Shown: one piece after another, positions 8,346 through 25,551 of the stretch | Numbering within the stretch: the stretch's first letter is position 1 | How the letters are laid out: every line of letters starts with the position of its first letter | NCBI GenBank assembly: GCA_023405815.1 | Contig: JAEXXM010000084.1 | Span: 62,001-126,000, forward strand | From: Pseudomonadota bacterium | GTDB taxonomy: Bacteria > Pseudomonadota > Alphaproteobacteria > Rhizobiales > Hyphomicrobiaceae | DNA length: 64,000 nucleotides | Direction of reading: 5' to 3' | Program-made: the position numbers and the translations under genes | Notes under the pieces: generated by a model | The model's input: the letters and a program-made list of their open reading frames with translations, nothing else | The model's database searches: none | Told to the model about the DNA's origin: nothing

Positions 8346-8421
8346 AGGGGTGTAGCTCAATTGGTAGAGCGTCGGTCTCCAAAACCGAAGGTCGGGGGTT
8401 CGAGACCCTCCACCCCTGCCA
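8346..8421 (+). tRNA. tRNA-Trp (anticodon CCA)
   Basis: A 76-base cloverleaf with encoded CCA. The acceptor AGGGGTG pairs with CACCCCT, the discriminator is G, the anticodon loop is CTCCAAA (anticodon CCA), and the T-arm has GTTCGAGAC. It lies just before secE, as in many bacteria. Confidence 0.97.
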
Positions 8422-8521
8422 AACACGTGTGGATGCATCCGAGCAGAGGGCGCCGGATGTGCCAATCGTCGACGCTTGGGGTGCGTCCGATTGTCGCATG
8501 GGGCCCGGGAAAGTCAAATTA

Positions 8522-8719
8522 ATGGCCAAATACAACCCGGTCGAGTTTATTCAGGAGGTTCGCCAGGAAGTCTCCAAGGTGACTTGGCCTACCTGGAAAG
8601 AGGTGTGGATCACCACCCTCATGGTTTTGATCATGGTCAGTGTTGCCTCGGTCTTCTTCCTCATCACGGATCAAACGCTCGGGTATCTCGTCCGGCTGGT
8701 GCTGGGCGGGGGCCGCTGA
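8522..8719 (+). CDS. secE: preprotein translocase subunit SecE
   Basis: The essential small partner of SecY in the inner-membrane protein channel. It has 65 residues from ATG 8522. The amphipathic N-terminal helix with the conserved KVTWPTWKEV motif is followed by a single transmembrane helix (about residues 28-50). This is the short single-TM form usual in alphaproteobacteria. It stands between tRNA-Trp and nusG, and secY lies 27 kb downstream in the spc block. Confidence 0.96.
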   Translation: MAKYNPVEFIQEVRQEVSKVTWPTWKEVWITTLMVLIMVSVASVFFLITDQTLGYLVRLVLGGGR

Positions 8720-8779
8720 GCCGGAGCTGATAAACTAGTGTCCACCCAAGTTGCGCAGACGCGCGCTGAAAGAGCAGCA

Positions 8780-9316
8780 ATGGCGAAGCGCTGGTATATC
8801 GTGCACGCGTACACGAATTTCGAGCGCAAGGTGGCGGACGCCATCAAGGAGCGTGCCAAGGCGGCGGGCCTTGAGCACCTGTTCGAGGAAGTCCTCGTGC
8901 CTACCGAGGAGGTGGTCGAGGTGAAGCGCGGCCGCAAGGTGCAGGCCGAGCGCAAGTTTCTTCCCGGCTACGTGCTGGTGAAGATGGAGATGACCGACCC
9001 GGCGTTCTTGCTGATCAAGAACACGCCGAAGGTCACAGGGTTTCTCGGCGCGGAAAATAAACCGATGCCGATCTCGGAGGATGAGGCCAAGCGCATCCTC
9101 CACCAGGTCGAGGAAGGCGTTGAGCGTCCGAAGCCGTCGATCACCTTCGAGGTGGGCGAGCAGGTCAAGGTCGCCGACGGACCGTTCGCCTCCTTCCAGG
9201 GCCACGTCGAGGAGGTCGACGAGGAGCGCTCACGGCTCAAGGTGGCCGTGTCGATCTTCGGACGGCCGACGCCGGTCGAACTCGAGTTCGGCCAAGTTGA
9301 GAAGGTGGCGGGCTAG
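8780..9316 (+). CDS. nusG: transcription termination/antitermination factor NusG
   Basis: NusG binds RNA polymerase and Rho, and links transcription to translation through S10. It has 178 residues from ATG 8780 (MAKRWYIVHAY); a GTG at 8738 would add 14 atypical residues. The N-terminal NGN domain includes RKFLPGYVLV, and the C-terminal KOW domain shows EVGEQVKVADGPF. The length is normal for the family. It follows secE by 60 bases and is followed by a structured leader before rplK. Confidence 0.96.
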   Translation: MAKRWYIVHAYTNFERKVADAIKERAKAAGLEHLFEEVLVPTEEVVEVKRGRKVQAERKFLPGYVLVKMEMTDPAFLLIKNTPKVTGFLGAENKPMPISEDEAKRILHQVEEGVERPKPSITFEVGEQVKVADGPFASFQGHVEEVDEERSRLKVAVSIFGRPTPVELEFGQVEKVAG

Positions 9317-9372
9317 CGCCCGGCGATCATGGAATTCTGGCAGGCGGGTCAATGCTCGTCGGCCTGGCAGCC

Positions 9373-9471
9373 CCGCAGGACAGCCTCTCACGAGGCCTCC
9401 CTGCGGAAAACCCGCGGGAGGGCCTGGACGGCCCGTCGGACCGCTAACCCTGGGAAGGAAAGCCCCTTCCC
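9373..9471 (+). promoter_or_regulatory. structured leader before rplK-rplA
   Basis: The nusG-rplK gap (9317-9492) holds consecutive hairpins: CCGCAGG/CCTGCGG (9373-9379 with 9400-9406, enclosing GCCTC/GAGGC), GGGCC/GGCCC (9420-9434) and GGGAAGG/CCTTCCC (9452-9458 with 9465-9471). The position matches the known L1 feedback site on L11-L1 mRNA, so an autoregulatory or attenuator role is likely but inferred. Confidence 0.45.
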
Positions 9472-9492
9472 GTCAAGTGCTAAGGGGAGACC

Positions 9493-9939
9493 ATGGCAAA
9501 GAAAATTGAAGGCTACATCAACTTGCAGGTGCCGGCGGGGGCGGCCAATCCCTCGCCGCCCATCGGACCCGCGCTGGGTCAGCGCGGCGTCAACATCATG
9601 GAGTTCTGCAAGTCGTTCAACGCCAAGACGAAGGACATGGAGCAGGGCACGCCCATCCCGGTGAAGATCACGGTCTATTCCGACCGTTCTTTCACGTTCG
9701 AGATGCGCACGCCGCCTGCCACGTTCCTCATCAAGAAGGCTGCTGGCATGAAGCCGACCGGCAAGCCGGGCTCGGGCTCGAAGCACCCCGGCCGCGACGT
9801 CGCTGGCTCGATCAGCATGGCTCAGCTGCGCGAGATCGCGAAGGTCAAGCTGAAGGACATGAACACGGACGATCTCGACCAGGCCACCCGGACGATGGCC
9901 GGCTCCGCCCGCTCTATGGGCCTGCAGGTGACGGAGTAA
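9493..9939 (+). CDS. rplK: 50S ribosomal protein L11
   Basis: L11 forms the GTPase-associated stalk base on 23S rRNA with L10. It has 148 residues, a few more than the usual 142-144. The N-terminal domain has the proline-rich PSPPIGPALGQRGVNIMEFCK, and the C-terminal rRNA-binding domain ends MGLQVTE. The ribosome site GGGGAGA lies 5 bases before the ATG. It is the first gene of the rplK-rplA pair, 5 bases before rplA. Confidence 0.97.
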   Translation: MAKKIEGYINLQVPAGAANPSPPIGPALGQRGVNIMEFCKSFNAKTKDMEQGTPIPVKITVYSDRSFTFEMRTPPATFLIKKAAGMKPTGKPGSGSKHPGRDVAGSISMAQLREIAKVKLKDMNTDDLDQATRTMAGSARSMGLQVTE

Positions 9940-9944
9940 GACCA

Positions 9945-10694
9945 ATGGCAGCAAAGCTCAGCGCAGAAGCAATCAAAGAGACGCGTCTTGCCGGCGGCAA
10001 ACGTCATGCGGCGGCCATCAAGGGTCTCAACCGCGACAAGGCCTACTCGGTCGAGGACGCGGTGAAGCTCATCAAGGACCGCGCAAAGGCGAAGTTCGAC
10101 GAGACGATCGAGGTAGCGATGAACCTCGGCGTCGATCCCAAGCACGCCGACCAGCTCGTGCGCGGCGTGTGCAACCTGCCGAACGGCTCTGGCCGCACGG
10201 CGCGCGTTGCGGTGTTCGCGCGCGGCGCCAAGGCCGAAGAGGCGAAGGCGGCGGGTGCCGACGTCGTCGGCGCGGAGGACCTCGTCGATCTCGTGTCGAA
10301 GGGCACGATCAACTTCGATCGCTGCATCGCGACGCCTGACATGATGGGCCTCGTCGGCCGGCTCGGTAAGGTGCTCGGTCCGCGCGGCCTGATGCCGAAC
10401 CCGCGCGTCGGCACGGTGACGATGGACGTCACCAACGCCGTCAAGGGTGCGAAGGGCGGCTCGGTGGAGTTTCGCGTCGAGAAGGCGGGCATCGTGCACG
10501 CCGGCATCGGCAAGGCCAGCTTCACGGAGAACGCGCTTACCGAGAACATCAAGGCGTTCGTCGACGCCGTGGTGAAGGCGAAGCCGCCGGGTGCCAAGGG
10601 CACCTACGTGAAGAAGATCTCAATCAGCTCGACGATGGGGCCGGGAGTGAAGGTCGACTCCGCGAGCCTCGGCGGCGGGCAAGCCCTCGCCTAA
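9945..10694 (+). CDS. rplA: 50S ribosomal protein L1
   Basis: L1 forms the mobile L1 stalk near the E site and, in many bacteria, represses its own L11-L1 mRNA. It has 249 residues, about 15-20 more than typical because of extra residues at both ends. The core motifs MNLGVDPKHADQLVRG, DVVGAEDL and GPRGLMPNPRVGTV are intact. It starts 5 bases after rplK, so the two are translated together. Confidence 0.97.
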   Translation: MAAKLSAEAIKETRLAGGKRHAAAIKGLNRDKAYSVEDAVKLIKDRAKAKFDETIEVAMNLGVDPKHADQLVRGVCNLPNGSGRTARVAVFARGAKAEEAKAAGADVVGAEDLVDLVSKGTINFDRCIATPDMMGLVGRLGKVLGPRGLMPNPRVGTVTMDVTNAVKGAKGGSVEFRVEKAGIVHAGIGKASFTENALTENIKAFVDAVVKAKPPGAKGTYVKKISISSTMGPGVKVDSASLGGGQALA

Positions 10695-11044
10695 GAGGGT
10701 CACGAATTCGCACGCCGCGCGGCAACGGGCGGCGGGCGATGTCCGGAGGATGCGGAAACGCTCAGCCTCCGGAATCTGTCCGAGACTGTGGGTGCCGTCA
10801 GGGTCTTCGACTTTGACAGCTTAAGCCCGGAAGTGGGGCCCGCATGAGACAGGAGCGAACCCGGATTTCGGCTCTCCACAAGAGAGCGCGCAAGCCGGTT
10901 TGAACCTGGGTCGGCACCGTGTCGCTCGCAGCGTCGCGGATGGACAGACAAAGTCGTCGCCCGAAGCGGTGTTCGCGGACGGCGACAAGGTGCAACCCGC
11001 GGAGCAGGCTCAAACGAGGCTGTTCCGTAAACTGGAGTGAGCAG
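10695..11044 (+). promoter_or_regulatory. long rplJ leader, 350 bases, probable L10 feedback site
   Basis: No gene is seen between rplA and rplJ. A long structured leader before rplJ is the known binding site for the L10-L12 complex in bacteria, and this region has the right position and size. It contains several GC-rich complementary segments and a lone TTGACA at 10813-10818 with no convincing -10. An open frame from 10919 that joins rplJ is not a natural extension, because L10 homologues begin at 11045. Confidence 0.5.
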
Positions 11045-11563
11045 GTGGATAGAGCCGCGAAACGTGAGCTCGTGACTTCGCTCAACACCGTGTTGAAGGA
11101 CACGGGGTTGGTCGTCGTCGCCCACTATGCCGGCATGACGGTCGCACAACTCACCGACTACCGCCAGAAGGTCAAAGAAGCTGGCGGCAAGGTGAAGGTG
11201 GCCAAAAACCGGCTGGCTAAGCTCGCGCTGAAGGACACTTCGTACGAGTCGATCTCCGATCTCTTCAAGGGGCAGACATGCGTCGCCTACTCGAAGGATC
11301 CGATCGCCGCGGCGAAGGCGTCGGTCGCATACGCCAAGGGGAATGAGAAGCTTGTCATTCTCGGCGGCGCCATGGGCTCGACGGTCCTTGACGCGAACGC
11401 CGTCAAAGCGCTCGCCGAACTGCCATCTCTGGATGAGCTCAGAGCCAAGCTTATCGGTCTCCTCAACGCGCCGGCGACGAAGATCGCCCGCACGGTCAAG
11501 GAGCCGGGAGCAAAGCTCGCACGCGTCATTCAGGCGAAGGCATCGCAAGGCGAGGCTGCCTAA
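11045..11563 (+). CDS. rplJ: 50S ribosomal protein L10
   Basis: L10 anchors the L7/L12 stalk dimers to the ribosome. It has 172 residues from GTG 11045 (VDRAAKREL), with a GGAGTGAG ribosome site upstream; the frame is open further upstream but the extra residues do not match the family. The N-terminal globular domain includes VVVAHYAGMTV and KNRLAKLAL, and the C-terminal helix binds L12. It is followed 91 bases later by rplL. Confidence 0.95.
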   Translation: MDRAAKRELVTSLNTVLKDTGLVVVAHYAGMTVAQLTDYRQKVKEAGGKVKVAKNRLAKLALKDTSYESISDLFKGQTCVAYSKDPIAAAKASVAYAKGNEKLVILGGAMGSTVLDANAVKALAELPSLDELRAKLIGLLNAPATKIARTVKEPGAKLARVIQAKASQGEAA

Positions 11564-11654
11564 GGCACGGGCGGTGCCGAAAGGCGCCACAGCTAAGGAA
11601 CGCGCAGTTCAAAACTGCATCAGTCATTAGGTTCAAACCGAAGGAAGTAACAAA

Positions 11655-12029
11655 ATGGCCGATCTATCGAAGATCGTTGACGACCTTTCCAGCCTGACCG
11701 TCCTCGAGGCGGCAGAGCTCGCGAAGCTGCTCGAGGAGAAGTGGGGCGTGTCGGCGGCTGCCGCCGTTGCCGTTGCTGCCGCTCCGGGTGCCGCTGCCGC
11801 CGCTCCGGCCGAGGAGCAGACGGAGTTCACCGTCATCCTCAAGGCCGGCGGCGACAAGAAGATCAACGTCATCAAGGAAGTCCGCGCCATCACGGGCCTT
11901 GGCCTCAAGGAAGCCAAGGACCTCGTCGAGGCCGGCGGCAAGACCGTGAAGGAAGGCGTGACCAAGGACGAGGCTGCCAAGCTGAAGAAGCAGCTCGAGG
12001 ACCAGGGCGCCACCGTCGAGGTGAAGTAA
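11655..12029 (+). CDS. rplL: 50S ribosomal protein L7/L12
   Basis: The multi-copy stalk protein that recruits translational GTPases. It has 124 residues: an N-terminal dimerisation helix (LSSLTVLEAAELAKLLEEKW), an alanine-rich hinge of about 25 residues, and a C-terminal domain with the factor-binding ITGLGLKEAKDLVE. The length and hinge are normal. A strong AAGGAAG ribosome site lies upstream, as expected for a protein made in excess of L10. Confidence 0.97.
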   Translation: MADLSKIVDDLSSLTVLEAAELAKLLEEKWGVSAAAAVAVAAAPGAAAAAPAEEQTEFTVILKAGGDKKINVIKEVRAITGLGLKEAKDLVEAGGKTVKEGVTKDEAAKLKKQLEDQGATVEVK

Positions 12030-12041
12030 TTGCGCGGGCGG

Positions 12042-12123
12042 CCGGCACTGAATGTGCCGGTCGCCTACCTCGCCCGCTCCCTCGTCGAGCGGGCATCGGA
12101 CGTCTCTCCGGAGGGTCTTTTTG
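12042..12123 (+). promoter_or_regulatory. hairpins between rplL and rpoB, probable attenuator
   Basis: Two perfect hairpins, CCGGCAC/GTGCCGG (12042-12060) and GCCCGCTC/GAGCGGGC (12072-12094), are followed by CTTTTT near 12118. In other bacteria this gap holds a partial terminator and an RNA processing site that sets the ratio of L12 to RNA polymerase. The same role is inferred here. Confidence 0.5.
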
Positions 12124-12250
12124 GGGGTTCTACAACCCTCAAACGGGCCTTCCGGCGAGCCGTTTAAAGGCCAAAGCGAGGGTTGGCGGCCCTCGCCATG
12201 CAGGCAGCAGTAGCGCGGGCCGTCACCTGCGCGGATGACAAGGAGCGAAA

Positions 12251-16402
<4,152 letters not shown>

Positions 16403-16417
16403 CGTTCTAGGCCTTAA

Positions 16418-16441
16418 GTCCGGGGCTCATCGGGGCCCCGG
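16418..16441 (+). repeat. intercistronic hairpin rpoB-rpoC
   Basis: TCCGGGG (16418-16424) pairs with CCCCGGA (16435-16441) around a 10-base loop. A second small stem, GCGCTTC/GAAGCGC, follows within 25 bases. No T-run follows either stem, so an RNA stability or processing role is more likely than termination. Confidence 0.35.
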
Positions 16442-16575
16442 ACGATGCGCTTCGAGGAAGCGCGACGAAATCAGGGCTCAAGGACGCCAGAGCCCATTTT
16501 CTGCGGGTGCCGCCGCCATCAGGCTCCGCAAGCTGACACGGGGCGAAGGCCGCCACGCCCCGAATGGAGAGACGG

Positions 16576-20796
<4,221 letters not shown>

Positions 20797-20817
20797 GGCA
20801 TTCGGGTGTTCGTTAAG

Positions 20818-20855
20818 GAGCGCGGCCGCCTGGCGTGGCCGCGCTCTTCTTGTTT
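20818..20855 (+). terminator. rho-independent terminator after rpoC
   Basis: A perfect 10-base stem, GAGCGCGGCC (20818-20827) with GGCCGCGCTC (20837-20846), has a 9-base loop and is followed by TTCTTGTTT. It closes the rplKAJL-rpoBC unit. Confidence 0.85.
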
Positions 20856-20920
20856 GAGAAGTGCGCGGAAAAGGCCGGTTCTCGCGGACAAGGGCGTAGT
20901 AAAAAAATCTCTGTGCGGTG

Positions 20921-20949
20921 TTGACCGGATTCGGCAGCCTGTATATAGG
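20921..20949 (+). promoter_or_regulatory. sigma-70-type promoter of the str operon, with 250-base leader
   Basis: TTGACC (20921-20926) and TATAGG (20944-20949) are spaced by exactly 17 bases, giving a start site near 20956. It lies between the rpoC terminator and rpsL, so it drives rpsL-rpsG-fusA-tuf and possibly the S10 block. The leader to 21200 has no gene; it contains T-rich and GC-rich stretches but no structure I can name. Confidence 0.75.
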
Positions 20950-21200
20950 TCTCGCACTCTCACGGTAGGTGGTAGGACAATTTCGCGTCCATTCATTCCG
21001 GACGCCTTGACCTAAACGCTGCCGTCGCAAAGCAGAGGACAAATTCGGACCAAGATCTGCGGCTCTCGCCGAGTTCGCATGATCCTCTGGTTTTTTCGTG
21101 CCGGGCACGCGCCTTCGGGGGTGTGGGCTTGGCAGGTTCGGTTTGGCGCATGCCGTCACTGACGCATGCGCCGGTCGGGCAACCTGGACGGAAGAGGCGC

Positions 21201-21572
21201 ATGCCGACGATACAGCAGTTGATCCGGAAGCCCCGGATTCAGAAGACGTACCGCGAGAAGTCGCGCCACATGGAGTCGTGCCCGCAGAAGCGTGGCGTGT
21301 GCACGCGCGTCTATACGACGACGCCGAAGAAGCCGAACTCGGCGCTGCGCAAGGTCGCCAAGATCCGTCTCACCAACGGCTTCGAGGTGATCGGCTACAT
21401 TCCGGGCGAGGGCCACAACCTGCAGGAGCACTCCGTCGTGCTCATCCGCGGTGGCCGCGTCAAAGACCTTCCGGGTGTCCGCTACCACATCATCCGCGGC
21501 GTGCTCGACACGCAGGGTGTCGCTGACCGCAGGCAGCGCCGCTCGAAGTACGGTGCCAAGAGACCGAAGTGA
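21201..21572 (+). CDS. rpsL: 30S ribosomal protein S12
   Basis: S12 sits at the decoding centre and checks codon-anticodon fit. It has 123 residues from ATG 21201 after GGAAGAGG; the longer frame from 21123 is leader sequence. Key segments are KRGVCTRVYTTTPKKPNSALRK and GRVKDLPGVRY. The lysines where streptomycin-resistance changes arise are wild type. First gene of the str operon. Confidence 0.97.
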   Translation: MPTIQQLIRKPRIQKTYREKSRHMESCPQKRGVCTRVYTTTPKKPNSALRKVAKIRLTNGFEVIGYIPGEGHNLQEHSVVLIRGGRVKDLPGVRYHIIRGVLDTQGVADRRQRRSKYGAKRPK

Positions 21573-21590
21573 TCGCCCTCGGGCGGTCTT

Positions 21591-21631
21591 GCCCGCGGGA
21601 GCGGGCGCCATGGGCCGGTAAGTCGGCCCAT
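21591..21631 (+). promoter_or_regulatory. two hairpins between rpsL and rpsG
   Basis: GCCCGC/GCGGGC (21591-21606) and ATGGGCC/GGCCCAT (21610-21616 with 21625-21631) stand in the rpsL-rpsG gap. In E. coli this gap is the S7 feedback site, so a similar role is plausible, though the fold is not proven to be homologous. Confidence 0.4.
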
Positions 21632-21668
21632 TGTCATTGAGAGAATTGCAGCGAAGGGCTGAAGAGAA

Positions 21669-22139
21669 ATGTCCCGTCGTCACAGTGCCGAGAAGCGCGT
21701 CGTCAATCCGGACCCGAAGTTCGGAGACCTCGTCATCTCCAAGTTCATGAACGCGGTGATGGAGCAGGGCAAGAAGTCCGTCGCCGAGCGCATCGTGTAC
21801 GGCGCCTTCGAGCGCATGGAGCAGAAGGCGAAGTCGGATCCGGTGCAGCTGTTCCGCGCCGCGCTCGACAACGTGATGCCGGCCGTCGAGGTCCGCTCGC
21901 GGCGTGTGGGCGGCGCCACGTATCAGGTGCCGGTCGAGGTTCGTCCGGAGCGCCGGCAGGCCCTCGCAATCCGCTGGCTCATCACGGCCGCGCGCGCGCG
22001 CAACGAAAACACCATGGTCGATCGCCTTTCGGGGGAGCTGCTCGACGCTGCCAACAACCGCGGTACCGCGGTGAAGAAGCGGGAAGACACCCACAAGATG
22101 GCGGAGGCGAACCGCGCCTTCTCCCATTACCGCTGGTGA
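21669..22139 (+). CDS. rpsG: 30S ribosomal protein S7
   Basis: S7 nucleates assembly of the 30S head and contacts the E-site tRNA. It has 156 residues, the standard length. Recognisable segments are VNPDPKFGDLVISKFMN, AVEVRSRRVGGATYQVPVEV and the C-terminal helix ending AFSHYRW. The ATG lies after a GAAGAG site. fusA begins 21 bases downstream. Confidence 0.97.
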   Translation: MSRRHSAEKRVVNPDPKFGDLVISKFMNAVMEQGKKSVAERIVYGAFERMEQKAKSDPVQLFRAALDNVMPAVEVRSRRVGGATYQVPVEVRPERRQALAIRWLITAARARNENTMVDRLSGELLDAANNRGTAVKKREDTHKMAEANRAFSHYRW

Positions 22140-22160
22140 TCGGATCGGAGCTCGGACAAC

Positions 22161-24250
22161 ATGGCCCGCGAATACGACATCAAGGACTATCGTAACTTCG
22201 GCATCATGGCGCACATCGATGCCGGCAAGACGACGACGACCGAGCGTATCCTCTATTACACCGGTAAGTCCTACAAGATCGGCGAAGTGCACGACGGCGC
22301 TGCAACCATGGACTTCATGGAGCAGGAAGCCGAGCGCGGCATCACCATTACCTCGGCCGCGACAACCTGCTTCTGGAAGGGTCGCGACGGCAAGATGCGC
22401 CGTCTGAACATCATCGACACCCCAGGCCACGTCGACTTCACCATCGAGGTCGAGCGTTCGCTGCGCGTGCTCGATGGCGCCGTGTGCGTCCTCGACTCGA
22501 ACCAGGGCGTCGAGCCGCAGACCGAGACAGTCTGGCGCCAAGGCGACAAGTACGGCGTGCCGCGCATCATCTTCGCCAACAAGATGGATAAGACCGGCGC
22601 CGACTTCTACATGTGCGTCGACGACATCAAGGAGAAGCTGGGCGCCCGTCCGGTGCCGATCCAGCTGCCGATCGGCGCGGAGGGCGATTTCGCCGGCGTC
22701 GTCGACCTCATCAGGATGAAGGCCTACGTCTGGGACGGCGACGGCAAAGACGCCAAGATGGTCGAGAAGGAGATTCCCGACGATCTCAAGGATCGTGCGG
22801 CCGAGTTCCGCGCGGCGATGATCGAGGCGGCCGTCGAGATGGACGATGCCGCTATGGAGGGCTACCTCGAGGGCAAGGAGCCCGACGAGGAGACGCTGCG
22901 CAAGTTGATCCGCAAGGCGACCATCGCCACCGCCTTCTATCCGATGATGTGCGGCTCGGCGTTCAAGAACAAGGGCGTGCAGCCGCTGCTCGACGCCGTC
23001 GTCGACTTCCTGCCGTCGCCCGCCGATCGCGAGGCGTTCAAGGGCATCGATCCGAAGTCCGGCGAGCCGCTGCTGCGCAAGCCGACCGACGAGGAACCTC
23101 TGTCGCTGCTCGCCTTCAAGATCATGAGCTTCGAGCACGTCGGCTCGATCACCTTCTGCCGCATCTATTCGGGCAAGATCCAGAGCGGCATGGCGCTGGC
23201 CAACACCACGCGCGACAAGAAGGAGCGCGTCGGCCGCATGTACCTCATGCACGCCGCCGACCGCGAGGAGATCAAGGAAGCCTATGCCGGCGACATCGTC
23301 GCGCTATCGGGCCTCAAGGACACGCGCACCGGCGAGACGCTGTGTGATCCGAACAAGCCGGTCCTGCTCGAGAAGATGGAGTTCCCGAACCCCGTCATCG
23401 AGATGAAGATCGAGCCGAAGACGAAGGCCGACCAAGAGAAGATGTCGATGGCGCTGTCGACGATGGCGCTCGAGGATCCGTCCTTCCGCGTCTCCGTCGA
23501 TCAGGAGTCGGGCGAGACGATTCTCAAGGGCATGGGCGAGTTGCACCTCGACATCAAGGTCGACATCCTGAAGCGCACGTATGGCGTCGAAGCCAACGTC
23601 GGCGCACCGCAGGTCGCCTATCGCGAGACCATCGTGCGCTCGACCGACGTCGACACACGCACAAGAAGCAGACCGGCGGCACCGGCCAGTTCGCCCGCGT
23701 CAAGTTCCGCATCGAGCCGAACGAGACCGGCAAGGGCAACGAGTTTGCCTCCGAGATCGTCGGCGGTACGGTGCCGAAGGAGTACATCCCCGGCGTCGAG
23801 AAGGGTGTCCAGTCCGTTTGGGACTCGGGCGTGCTCATCGGCTTCCCCGTGGTCGACACCAAGGTCACGCTGTACGACGGCGCGTTCCATGAGGTCGACT
23901 CGTCGGCAATCGCCTTCGAAATCGCCGCTCGCTCGGCGCTCAAGGAAGGCTTCGACAAGGCGGGCGTGAAGCTGCTCGAGCCGGTGATGGACGTCGAGGT
24001 GGTGACGCCGGGCGATTTCGTCGGCAGCGTCATCGGCGACATTAACAGCCGCCGCGGCCAGATCCGTAACCAGGAGATGCGCGGCAACGCCACCGTCATC
24101 CGTGCTTACGTGCCGCTCGCCAACATGTTCGGCTACGTGAGCCAGCTGCGGTCGATGAGCCAGGGACGTGCTTCCTACACCATGCAGTTCGCCCACTATG
24201 CGGACGTGCCGCGCAACGTGGCGGACGAGGTGAAGGCCAAGTACGCCTGA
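22161..24250 (+). CDS. fusA: elongation factor G, reading frame broken by a one-base deletion
   Basis: EF-G is the GTPase that drives translocation on the ribosome. The frame from ATG 22161 carries the G motifs AHIDAGKTTTTERI, DTPGHVDF and NKMD and is normal to about base 23654. There the expected Asp-Tyr-Thr-His-Lys-Lys reads GAC-ACACGCAC, one T short, so the first frame runs on into nonsense to 23969. The remaining 198 codons, including RVKFRIEPNE and the C-terminal DVPRNVADEV, continue in another frame to 24250. Restoring one base between 23654 and 23655 gives 696 residues, the normal length. No slippery site is present. In an essential gene this is most likely a sequencing error. Confidence 0.93.
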
Positions 24251-24267
24251 TAACGAAAACAGGGATA

Positions 24268-24321
24268 GGGCCCGCCGAACAGCGGGCCCGGTAACGAAGA
24301 CCCGGTCCCCCGAGGGGACCG
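24268..24321 (+). repeat. two hairpins between fusA and tuf
   Basis: GGGCCCGC/GCGGGCCC (24268-24275 with 24282-24289) and CGGTCCCC/GGGGACCG (24303-24310 with 24314-24321) are perfect 8-base stems. No T-run follows. They may stabilise or process the tuf message, since EF-Tu is made in excess of EF-G. Confidence 0.4.
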
Positions 24322-24343
24322 ACAACTGAAGTGGAGAGCCACG

Positions 24344-25534
24344 ATGGCGAAGGCAAAATTCGAGCGGACCAAGCCGCACTGCAACATCGGCACGATCGGC
24401 CACGTCGATCACGGCAAGACGTCTCTGACGGCCGCGATCACGAAGGTGCTCGCCGAGCAGGGCAAGGCGCAGTTCACCGCTTACGACCAGATCGACAAGG
24501 CTCCCGAGGAGCGTGAGCGCGGCATCACGATCTCGACCGCTCACGTCGAGTACGAGACCGACAAGCGCCACTACGCGCACGTCGACTGCCCAGGCCACGC
24601 CGACTACGTGAAGAACATGATCACCGGCGCAGCCCAGATGGACGGCGCGATCCTCGTCGTCTCGGCTGCCGACGGCCCGATGCCGCAGACCCGCGAGCAC
24701 ATCCTGCTCGCCCGCCAGGTCGGCGTTCCGGCCCTGGTCGTGTTCCTGAACAAGGTCGACATGGTCGACGACCAGGAGCTGATCGACCTCGTCGAGATGG
24801 AGGTGCGCGAGCTCCTCACCTCTTACGAGTTCCCCGGCGACACCATCCCGATCGTCAAGGGCTCGGCGCTGATGGCGCTCGAGGACAAGAAGCCCGAGAT
24901 CGGCAAGGAAGCCATCCTGAAGCTCATGGATGCGGTCGATGCCTCGATCCCGCAGCCCGAGCGTCCGATCGACCAGCCGTTCCTGATGCCGATCGAGGAC
25001 GTGTTCTCGATCTCCGGTCGCGGCACCGTCGTCACCGGTCGTATCGAGCGCGGCGTCGTGAAGGTCGGCGAGGAAGTCGAGATCGTCGGTATCAAGGACA
25101 CGCAGAAGTCGACCGTCACCGGCGTCGAGATGTTCCGCAAGCTGCTCGACCAGGGCCAGGCTGGCGACAACGTCGGCTGCCTGCTGCGCGGCATCGACAA
25201 GGAAGCCGTGGAGCGCGGCCAGGTGCTGTGCAAGCCCGGCTCCGTGAAGCCGCACAAGAAGTTCAAGGCCGAGGCCTACATCCTCACCAAGGAAGAGGGT
25301 GGCCGCCACACGCCGTTCTTCACGAACTACCGTCCGCAGTTCTACTTCCGCACGACCGACGTGACGGGCGTGGTGACTCTGCCGGCCGGTACCGAGATGG
25401 TCATGCCGGGCGACAACGTCACGATCGACGTCGAGCTCATCACCCCGATCGCCATGGAGGAGAAGCTGCGCTTCGCTATCCGTGAGGGCGGCCGTACGGT
25501 CGGCTCGGGCGTCGTTGCTAAGATCGTCGAGTAG
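24344..25534 (+). CDS. tuf: elongation factor Tu
   Basis: EF-Tu delivers aminoacyl-tRNA to the ribosome as a GTP complex. It has 396 residues, the standard length. G motifs are GHVDHGKTSLTAAIT, DCPGHADYVKNM and NKVDMVDD. Domains 2 and 3 are complete, ending SGVVAKIVE. It is codon-optimised and preceded by a GGAGAG site. Many relatives carry two tuf copies; only one is in this window. Confidence 0.98.
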   Translation: MAKAKFERTKPHCNIGTIGHVDHGKTSLTAAITKVLAEQGKAQFTAYDQIDKAPEERERGITISTAHVEYETDKRHYAHVDCPGHADYVKNMITGAAQMDGAILVVSAADGPMPQTREHILLARQVGVPALVVFLNKVDMVDDQELIDLVEMEVRELLTSYEFPGDTIPIVKGSALMALEDKKPEIGKEAILKLMDAVDASIPQPERPIDQPFLMPIEDVFSISGRGTVVTGRIERGVVKVGEEVEIVGIKDTQKSTVTGVEMFRKLLDQGQAGDNVGCLLRGIDKEAVERGQVLCKPGSVKPHKKFKAEAYILTKEEGGRHTPFFTNYRPQFYFRTTDVTGVVTLPAGTEMVMPGDNVTIDVELITPIAMEEKLRFAIREGGRTVGSGVVAKIVE

Positions 25535-25551
25535 GGCAAGAAGGCGTAGGA

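Noticed and set aside
10813..10850. Promoter inside the rplJ leader
   Set aside because: TTGACA is present but no -10 lies at 16-18 bases; not enough to call.
10919..11044. In-frame upstream extension of rplJ
   Set aside because: L10 homologues begin at 11045; the extra residues are Arg/Ser-rich leader sequence in a region with regulatory structure.
23640..23670. Programmed frameshift in fusA
   Set aside because: No slippery heptamer or downstream pseudoknot is visible, and EF-G is not known to use recoding; a missing base is simpler.
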